From assembly GCF_000993825.1 (NCBI RefSeq), contig NZ_CP011114.1:1550001-1614000 (forward strand): DNA of 64,000 nt, read 5' to 3'. Positions 57,848 to 64,000 of the stretch are shown piece after piece. Source of the stretch: Paenibacillus durus ATCC 35681. Lineage in GTDB: Bacteria; Bacillota; Bacilli; Paenibacillales; Paenibacillaceae. Both the position numbers and the translations under genes were made by a program. Every line of letters starts with the position of its first letter. Position 1 is the first letter of the stretch. The notes under the pieces are model-generated. The model was given only the letters and a program-made list of their open reading frames with translations, searched no databases and was not told the origin of the DNA.

Positions 57848-59914
57848 ATGGCTTTAAATAGAGCAAGCGTAGAAGAGATCGTCCGGGCCGTCGGCGGAGC
57901 AGACAACATTGAAGCTGCAACGCACTGTGTAACGAGATTGAGATTCTCCTTGGTTGACGAGAAAAAAGTGGATAAAAAGCTGCTGGACCAGAACGATCTT
58001 GTAAAAGGACATTTCTCCTCCCAGGGACAATTTCAGGTCGTCATCGGACCGGGGCTCGTTGACAAGGTGTATGATGAAATGATCACCATTACCGGAGGGC
58101 AGCGTTCCTCCAAGGATGACGTCAAGACGTTGGCGGGCAAAAAGCAAAATCCGCTGCAGCAGGCGATCAAGACGCTGGCGGATATCTTTATTCCGATTCT
58201 GCCGGCTATCGTCACCGCAGGTCTGCTGCTCGGCATCAATAATATATTGACGGGTCCCGGCATCTTCTTCGAAGGGCGGTCCCTGGTGCAGGAATACCCG
58301 GCGTGGACGGACTTTGCGGGCATCATCAACCTGATTGCCAATACCGCGTTCACCTTCCTGCCGGCGCTTATCGGCTGGTCCGCCGTGGGCCGCTTTGGCG
58401 GCAGCCCGCTGCTTGGGATTGTGCTCGGCCTAATCCTCGTCCATCCGGATCTGCTTAATGCCTGGGGCTATGCCCAGGCCGCGCAGGAAGGCACGATTCC
58501 TCACTGGAATCTGTTCGGATGGCAGCTCGAGAAAATCGGCTATCAGGGACAGGTTCTTCCCGTACTTGTATCCGCTTACTTGCTTGCCCGGATCGAAAGA
58601 TTCCTAAATAAGAAGGTGCACGATTCCATCAAATTGCTCGTCGTCGCTCCGGTGGCGCTGCTGGTAACGGGCTTTCTGGCCTTTACCATTATCGGGCCGG
58701 TCACGTTTGCAATTGGAAACGCAATCACGAACGGACTGGTGCATGTATTCAATACGCTTCCGGCCCTTGGCGGTCTGCTGTACGGCGGATTTTACGCGCT
58801 GCTGGTCGTAACCGGGATGCATCATACGTTTCTGGCCGTCGACGTGCAGCTTATCGGCAGCAAGGGAGGAACCTTTCTGTGGCCGATGCTGGCGCTCTCC
58901 AATATCGCCCAAGGTTCGGCGGCACTGGCTATGCTGCTTGTGTTCCGCGAACAGAAATCCAAAGGCCTGGCCGTTACTTCTTCCATTTCCGCATTTCTTG
59001 GCGTAACCGAACCGGCGATATTCGGTGTTAATATCCGCTATAAATATCCGTTCATCTTCGGTATGCTCGGTTCCGCTTTGGGCGGACTGGTGCTGACGAT
59101 CAATCACGTTCTGGCATCATCCATCGGTGTCGGCGGCGTTCCCGGCTTTCTGTCCATCTTCCCGAACCAGTGGGGCGTCTTCTTCGTCGGAATGGCCATC
59201 GTGCTTGTCATTCCGTTCCTGCTGACTGCGGCTTATGGAAAAGTTGCTGCCCGGAAGAACGGGAACGGGGGCGGAGAAACAGACAATGAATTAACGTCAG
59301 CAGCAGTTTCCTCCGGGACCGCAGCGGCAGCCGCTGCCACCACTGAAGCAACGGTAACTTCAGCCGCAGCAGGTTCGACTGTGCAAGCCTCTGCTCCGGC
59401 TGCCGATTCCAAAGTGGCTTCGGCTCTCCGGGCCGGGAATACTGTCAAGGAGCTGGACATTTACGCACCGCTTTCCGGCAAGGCCGTACCTCTGGAGCAT
59501 GTGCCCGATCCAGCTTTCGCCGAGCGGCAAATGGGCCAGGGCATTGCCATTGAGCCTTCGGATGGCCGGGTCGTCGCTCCGTTCGATGGCAAGGTAGTGC
59601 ACATTATCAAGAGCAATCATGCGGTTGTTCTGGAGCATCCGAGCGGCGCACAAATTCTGATTCATATCGGCATCAACACCGTATCTCTAAAAGGAGCACC
59701 CTTTACCATGCATGTCGGCATCGGCGATGAAGTTAAGGCCGGGCAACTGCTGATTGAATTCGACAGGGAAGCCATCCTTCAGGCCGGACTTCCGGTTATT
59801 ACTCCGATCATCATTCCGGACGGGCAGCAGATTGTGGAACAGGTGACCGAGGAGCCTATTGAAGAAGCAGTCGCAGGCCGCGACGCAGTATTGAAAATCC
59901 GCTTGTCCTCCTAA
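57848..59914 (+). CDS. treP: PTS system trehalose-specific EIIBCA component
   Basis: A 688-residue fusion: EIIB (1-90, phosphocysteine C27 in THCVTRLRF), EIIC membrane domain (about 100-465, LLAALIGWSAVGRFGG-like helices, TGMHHTFLAVDVQLIGS), an Ala-rich linker (about 475-520) and EIIA of glucose type (about 530-688, active His in LIHIGINTV). Bacillus TreP generally lacks the EIIA domain; here a fused EIIA makes the transporter self-sufficient. It imports and phosphorylates trehalose. Confidence 0.88.
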   Translation: MALNRASVEEIVRAVGGADNIEAATHCVTRLRFSLVDEKKVDKKLLDQNDLVKGHFSSQGQFQVVIGPGLVDKVYDEMITITGGQRSSKDDVKTLAGKKQNPLQQAIKTLADIFIPILPAIVTAGLLLGINNILTGPGIFFEGRSLVQEYPAWTDFAGIINLIANTAFTFLPALIGWSAVGRFGGSPLLGIVLGLILVHPDLLNAWGYAQAAQEGTIPHWNLFGWQLEKIGYQGQVLPVLVSAYLLARIERFLNKKVHDSIKLLVVAPVALLVTGFLAFTIIGPVTFAIGNAITNGLVHVFNTLPALGGLLYGGFYALLVVTGMHHTFLAVDVQLIGSKGGTFLWPMLALSNIAQGSAALAMLLVFREQKSKGLAVTSSISAFLGVTEPAIFGVNIRYKYPFIFGMLGSALGGLVLTINHVLASSIGVGGVPGFLSIFPNQWGVFFVGMAIVLVIPFLLTAAYGKVAARKNGNGGGETDNELTSAAVSSGTAAAAAATTEATVTSAAAGSTVQASAPAADSKVASALRAGNTVKELDIYAPLSGKAVPLEHVPDPAFAERQMGQGIAIEPSDGRVVAPFDGKVVHIIKSNHAVVLEHPSGAQILIHIGINTVSLKGAPFTMHVGIGDEVKAGQLLIEFDREAILQAGLPVITPIIIPDGQQIVEQVTEEPIEEAVAGRDAVLKIRLSS

Positions 59915-60018
59915 ATTCTCTAGCAGAATGGACTGTGGACAAAATGAAAAAGCGCAGTCCAAGGGGGCTGTGCTTCTTTCTATCTTCGGGTATGCTATAA
60001 ATAGGATGGTGATAACCC

Positions 60019-60735
60019 GTGAACGCCAATATTTATTGGAATATTTATGATGATTATGCAGAGAAAATCCAGAACGGCGGCATTCCAGCCGGCGCCAAAA
60101 TCCCATCGGAGAGCGAGCTCGCCGAAACCTACGGAACATCAAGGGAAACCGTTCGCAAGGCGCTCGGCCTGCTGTCCCAGAATGGCTATATTCACAAAGT
60201 GAAAGGCAAAGGTTCATTTGTGCTCGATTTGGGCCGGATGAAGTTTCCGATTACGGGATTGATCAGCTTTAAGGAAATGTCGGAGAAAATGGGCCGAAAA
60301 TCAAGAACGCTCGTCCATAAGACGGAGCGGGTTCCCGCCTCCCGGGTCATCGCGGCTCATCTGGACCTCAAAGAAGGGGCGACGGTGTGGGAGGTGATCC
60401 GTTCCCGCGAAATTGAAGGGGAGCGGGTGATTTTGGACAAGGATTATTTTTTGCCGGAACGGGTTGAGGTCCTGACCCCGGAAATCGCCGGGAAATCCAT
60501 TTATGACTATTTGGAACATACCTTGAATCTATCGATCAGCTACGCCAAAAAAGAGATTTCAGTCGAGCCGGCGACTCCCGAAGACCGTAACCTGCTCGAT
60601 CTAAATAATCTTTCCCATGTTGTAGTCGTACGCAACTACGTATATCTGGAAGATACAACGTTGTTTCAATATACGGAGTCGCGGCATCGGCTCGACAAAT
60701 TCCAGTTCGTCGATTTTGCCCGCCGGGCGCGTTAG
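60019..60735 (+). CDS. treR: GntR-family trehalose operon repressor
   Basis: A 238-residue GntR/HutC regulator: winged helix (AKIPSESELAETYGTSRETV; KALGLLSQNGYIHKVKGKGS) and a UTRA effector domain (ALNIS-type tail LSISYAKKEISVEPA). In Bacillus, TreR is released by trehalose 6-phosphate. It presumably binds the two operators at 55965 and 56004. Starts at GTG 60019 behind GGATGGTGA. Confidence 0.88.
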   Translation: MNANIYWNIYDDYAEKIQNGGIPAGAKIPSESELAETYGTSRETVRKALGLLSQNGYIHKVKGKGSFVLDLGRMKFPITGLISFKEMSEKMGRKSRTLVHKTERVPASRVIAAHLDLKEGATVWEVIRSREIEGERVILDKDYFLPERVEVLTPEIAGKSIYDYLEHTLNLSISYAKKEISVEPATPEDRNLLDLNNLSHVVVVRNYVYLEDTTLFQYTESRHRLDKFQFVDFARRAR

Positions 60736-60749
60736 GGTTAGCAGGAAGA

Positions 60750-60786
60750 ACGGCGTACAGGCGCGGAGCCTCCGCCGTTTTCTTAT
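60750..60786 (+). terminator. Terminator of the trehalose operon
   Basis: AACGGCG pairs with CGCCGTT, extended by AGGC/GCCT inside, followed by TTTTCTTATT. Confidence 0.75.
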
Positions 60787-60820
60787 TATATGAGGGGCTC
60801 AAGCAAGGCCGGTAAACCCG

Positions 60821-62632
60821 TTACGCGAAAGCTTTTTTTCCAAACTGCTTGTCGTACAGATCCTTGAACACTCCGTTCTTCTCCAGAAGCTGCTCATGCT
60901 TGCCTTCCTCAACGATCTTCCCTTCACTGACGACAAGGATATTGTCTGCCGCCAGAATCGTGGACAGACGGTGGGCGATGACGAGACTGGTCTTGTTCTT
61001 AAGCAGCACCGCCATGGCTTCTTGGACATAATATTCGGAGACCGTGTCGAGCGAAGAGGTCGCTTCGTCCATAATGATGATCGCCGGATTCTTCAGCAGG
61101 ACTCTGGCGATGGAGATTCTCTGCTTCTCGCCGCCCGACAGCTTGATCCCCCGATTGCCCACCACCGTGTCATAGCCATCCGGAAGCTCCATAATAAAAT
61201 CATGAATGTAGGCCGCCTTGCAGGCTTCAACCATCTTGTTCTCGTCCGTTTCGCTGACCGCATACAGCAAATTTTCACGGATTGTTCCGTTAAACAAGTA
61301 CGTATCCTGGGTGACCAGGCCGATGCTCGACCGTAACGACTTTAGAGTGAGCGAAGCGATATCCGCGCCGCCGATCCTAATGCTGCCCGAATCGGGTTCG
61401 TACAGCCGGGGAATGAGATTCGTAATTGTTGTTTTTCCCGCTCCGCTCGGTCCGACCAGCGCAGTCATCGTTCCAGGCTCCGCCTTGAATGTGATATCCC
61501 GTAGAGCCGGCTTGCCTTGCTGATAGGCGAAGCTGACATTTCGGAATTCGATGCCGCTGTTCGTATCGTTGAGTGGAGCTGCCTGAGGACTGTCCACAAT
61601 CTGGGGATCCATGTCAAAATAATCGAAAATGCGCTCGAACAAAGCGACCGACCGTTTGATTTCCACATACAAATTCGTAAGCTGCCCCACAGGGCTGTAA
61701 AGTCTGCCAAGCAGCGCCACAAAGGCGATAATGGCTCCGACGGTAATTTCCCCCTGAATAAAAAGATAGCCGCCGTACAAATAAATCAGCATAGGTCCGA
61801 TGGAAGCGAACGTGCTGACCAGCATCATGAACCATCGCCCGGCCATGGACTCCCTGATTTGCAGGCGGGTTGCCGCCAAGCTGACTTCTCTGAACCTGGA
61901 CCGCTCGGTGTCCTCCCGGGTGAACAGCTTCATCAGCATGTAGCCGCTGAGGCTGAGCGTTTCTTCAATAATATGGTTCTGTTCGGAAATTTTCTCCTGC
62001 GTTTGCTTGGCGAGTTTCCAGCGGACGCTGCCCATTTTGCGGGTGGGAGCGACGAACAGCGGGACTACCAGCACACTGACTAAGGCCAGCTTCCAGTTCA
62101 TCAGAAACAGCGTCCCCGCCGTGCTTATCAGTACCAGCAGATTGCTGGCAAAATTCACGATCGTGCCGCTGAATACCCCCTGAATCCCCGAAATATCGCT
62201 GGTCATTCTGGTGATGACTTCACCCTGCTTCACATTCGAGAAGAACTGCAGCGGCATGTCTTGAAGATGACGGTACATCTGATTTTTCATATCATAGACG
62301 ATATTTTGCGAAATAAAAGAGTTCAAATAACTCTGCAGCACGCCCAGCAGGCCGGATGCAACCGTTGCGCCCAGGGAGGCTGTGACCAGGAAGATCAGCA
62401 TCCGCAAATCTTTGCCCGGGAGCGCATGATCGACGATTTGCTGAATGAGCAGAGGCGGCAGCAGTCCAAGCAGGGAAGTGAGAATCAGGATCGCCAGCAC
62501 GACCAGCGTCTGTTTCCAATAAGGAAGGAAATAGCGGTAAATCCGCAGCAGCATGGCTTTGGAGAAATCCGGCTTCTCCAGGGAGTCGTCGAATTTCATT
62601 CTCCCCATAGTGGGTCCGGCAGTTCTTGACAT
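60821..62632 (-). CDS. ABC exporter (multidrug/lipid type)
   Basis: A 603-residue half transporter with an N-terminal membrane domain (about 30-330) and an ATPase with Walker A GPSGAGKTT, signature LSGGEKQR and Walker B IIIMDEATSSLD. It probably works as a homodimer. It is transcribed behind the MarR gene with a ~90-bp gap, so it is likely the MarR target. Confidence 0.86.
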   Translation of the reverse strand: MSRTAGPTMGRMKFDDSLEKPDFSKAMLLRIYRYFLPYWKQTLVVLAILILTSLLGLLPPLLIQQIVDHALPGKDLRMLIFLVTASLGATVASGLLGVLQSYLNSFISQNIVYDMKNQMYRHLQDMPLQFFSNVKQGEVITRMTSDISGIQGVFSGTIVNFASNLLVLISTAGTLFLMNWKLALVSVLVVPLFVAPTRKMGSVRWKLAKQTQEKISEQNHIIEETLSLSGYMLMKLFTREDTERSRFREVSLAATRLQIRESMAGRWFMMLVSTFASIGPMLIYLYGGYLFIQGEITVGAIIAFVALLGRLYSPVGQLTNLYVEIKRSVALFERIFDYFDMDPQIVDSPQAAPLNDTNSGIEFRNVSFAYQQGKPALRDITFKAEPGTMTALVGPSGAGKTTITNLIPRLYEPDSGSIRIGGADIASLTLKSLRSSIGLVTQDTYLFNGTIRENLLYAVSETDENKMVEACKAAYIHDFIMELPDGYDTVVGNRGIKLSGGEKQRISIARVLLKNPAIIIMDEATSSLDTVSEYYVQEAMAVLLKNKTSLVIAHRLSTILAADNILVVSEGKIVEEGKHEQLLEKNGVFKDLYDKQFGKKAFA

Positions 62633-62722
62633 ATTGTATCACCAGCTTTGGTATGAATTGTAAGAGCCGGAATCGGCATCCGGCAGGCGTTTCGAAGACT
62701 TGCACATCAGCAGCGGCAAAAG

Positions 62723-63154
62723 TTACAGTTCGTTCAACAGCCGTTCATGCATTGTCAGCAGCCGCTCGATCTCATCATGTGAGAACTGGCGGAGAGCTCC
62801 GGCCAGTGCCTTGCGGGACAGGTCTTCCCGGTCATATTGTTCGCACAAGGCTCCCCCGGCCGGGGTAAGATGCAGCAGCGTCTCCCTGCGATCCTGCGGG
62901 GAGATTTCGCGAACCGCGAATTCTTTTTCAACGAGGGCGTCAATATGCAGGCTTACCCTGCTCTTGGGCATCCGCAGCCGCTCGGTCACTTCTTTCTGGG
63001 TGAGTCCGGGAACCGTACGGATCAACCGGAGAATATCGAGCTGATGCACGGTCAGTCCGGCCTCGGCGGCGCTTTGGTGGGCGAGTCTTTTAAGCTGCCT
63101 GGCAACGGAAAAAAAGGACCGGTAAACCTCCGCCGTATGGCAATGATCGTCCAT
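62723..63154 (-). CDS. MarR-family regulator
   Basis: About 143 residues, winged helix-turn-helix with LIRTVPGLTQKEVTERLRMP, KSRVSLHIDALVEKEFA and the wing DRRETLLHLTPAG. The frame extends upstream (63172), but GAGGAGGG fits ATG 63154 (MDDHCHTAEV). It probably autoregulates and controls the ABC exporter downstream. Confidence 0.85.
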   Translation of the reverse strand: MDDHCHTAEVYRSFFSVARQLKRLAHQSAAEAGLTVHQLDILRLIRTVPGLTQKEVTERLRMPKSRVSLHIDALVEKEFAVREISPQDRRETLLHLTPAGGALCEQYDREDLSRKALAGALRQFSHDEIERLLTMHERLLNEL

Positions 63155-63314
63155 TAGCTGTACCCTCCTCATTAGTTATCAATGAAAACAGTTTACAATA
63201 ATAACTAAATAAATGCAAACAGACAGGAGAAATATCCCTTCATATTTTCCACATATTTTTCCGGTACACTGGACTTAAATAGATAAGAGACATTCTCAAC
63301 ACGGGAGGAAACTG

Positions 63315-64000
63315 ATGAAAAAGCTATTGAAAATTGGAGCTGTCGCTTTGCTGTTCGGGTCGGTTCTGGCAGGATGTACACTGGGCGGCAAGGCGGATGA
63401 AGCGGCGAACAGTAATCCTGCGGATACTTCTGCTGTTGCAGTACCTTGGATCGGAACGAAAAATACGACGCGTATCAACACCTCCGATCCGGCAGCGGCG
63501 GCGGTACTTGTCTCACAGACCCTTTGGACAGCGCAGTCGGATGCCAGCCGCCCATCCAGCGTCGTGCTGACGGACGTGGCCAATTGGCAGATCGCCGCAG
63601 TCGCGACTGACCTGATTCATCATCCGAGCAACGGTCCGGTGCTCTTTTTTGACAAAGACAATGTACCTCAGGCTACGCTGGACGAGCTGAAGCGGCTGAA
63701 TCCGAAAGGAGCCGAGAGCAATGACGGCATCCAGATCGTTATCGTCGGTCCGGTATCGGATAATGTGAAGCGGCAGCTGGATAATTTAAAAATGAAGATC
63801 GATCAGATTGCAGGCGATGATCCGGCTGCCGTGGCTGCGGCTATTGATGCGTATTACGCCAAGGTCGCCGGCGAGCTGCCGCAGGGCGTTGTCATTGGCT
63901 CGGCCGACAGCCCGGAGTATACCCTGCCTGCCGTCAACTGGATCGCGCACATGCCAGAGCCGCTGCTCTATGTCACCAAAGACAGTGTGCCGGATGCGAC
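63315..64000 (+). CDS. Lipoprotein with cell-wall-binding-repeat-2-like domain (3' end outside window)
   Basis: The frame is open to the window edge (228 codons seen). Lipobox SVLAGC puts the lipid Cys at residue 21. The mature part has repeats in the style of cell-wall-binding repeat 2 (VVLTDVANWQIAAVATDLIH; NGPVLFFDKDNVPQATLDEL; IVIVGPVSDNVKRQL). It presumably sits on the outer membrane leaflet facing the wall. ATG 63315 follows GGGAGGAA. Function unknown. Confidence 0.7.
   Translation, partial: MKKLLKIGAVALLFGSVLAGCTLGGKADEAANSNPADTSAVAVPWIGTKNTTRINTSDPAAAAVLVSQTLWTAQSDASRPSSVVLTDVANWQIAAVATDLIHHPSNGPVLFFDKDNVPQATLDELKRLNPKGAESNDGIQIVIVGPVSDNVKRQLDNLKMKIDQIAGDDPAAVAAAIDAYYAKVAGELPQGVVIGSADSPEYTLPAVNWIAHMPEPLLYVTKDSVPDA

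Overview
The window is low-to-mid GC Firmicute DNA, most likely from a nitrogen-fixing Paenibacillus. The evidence is an S-layer (SLH) anchored surface enzyme, a YesM/YesN-type two-component pair, MocR regulators, many DMT and MFS exporters, a Bacillus-type trehalose operon and GlnR-type operators. No rRNA, tRNA or CRISPR array was recognised.

The centre of interest is about 31.2-52.4 kb, a vanadium-nitrogenase island. It has four transcription blocks. (1) A ferredoxin gene, then a nifB block: nifB, a 51-codon relic of a nifN 3' end, nifX and a small orf1-like gene. (2) vnfH-vnfD-vnfG-vnfK, then an extra nitrogenase-like alpha/beta pair of unknown role, then a split homocitrate synthase (alpha-type gene, then omega-type gene) and a strong terminator. 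(3) A FecCD/BtuC-type ABC importer (permease, ATPase, binding lipoprotein). (4) A canonical NifE/NifN pair, a HEPN-like protein, two tiny translationally coupled ORFs and a second alpha-type homocitrate synthase gene. VnfD carries residues typical of the vanadium enzyme (Q176, H180, C257, H423 by alignment to Azotobacter, and TGPRVGD) and VnfG is the delta subunit, so this is V rather than Fe-only nitrogenase. NifB would make the cofactor core, NifE/N and NifX would mature and carry it, the two NifV parts would make homocitrate, and the ABC system could import vanadium or another metal. nifH/D/K for the Mo enzyme, nifU and nifS are not in the window.

Regulation can be read directly. Exact GlnR/TnrA-type boxes (TGTNA-N7-TNACA) lie upstream of nifB, upstream of vnfH, downstream of the vnfH -10 box, and over the -35 of the ABC operon; a one-mismatch box lies upstream of nifE. 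The vnfH promoter thus has the two-site (upstream plus downstream) GlnR layout known from the Paenibacillus nif promoter. A perfect 34-bp palindrome with ModE/Mo-box-like half sites lies in the nifB leader.

Flanks. 0-3.6 kb: the end of a B12-dependent ribonucleotide reductase, DUF4256, DUF4386 and DUF6366 genes, and IS3-family debris. 3.7-7.1 kb: a large SLH metallophosphatase made of two nearly identical 438-residue units. 7.2-12 kb: LysR/MFS and MocR/EamA pairs, with a 71-bp duplicated MFS 3' end. 12.2-17.1 kb: sensor kinase, response regulator and solute-binding lipoprotein with no permeases. 17.4-21.1 kb: a secreted nitrilase, then a MocR regulator divergent from azlCD. 21.2-24.7 kb: a two-gene ABC exporter. 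24.9-31.1 kb: an oxidoreductase, two DUF1259 paralogues, a radical-SAM activase, decayed purH-like and amine-oxidase fragments, an MFS exporter and an SDR. 52.8-55.7 kb: an IS3 end, azoreductase and two DMT transporters. 55.9-60.8 kb: the trehalose operon. 60.8-64 kb: an ABC exporter with its MarR regulator, and a lipoprotein cut by the window edge.
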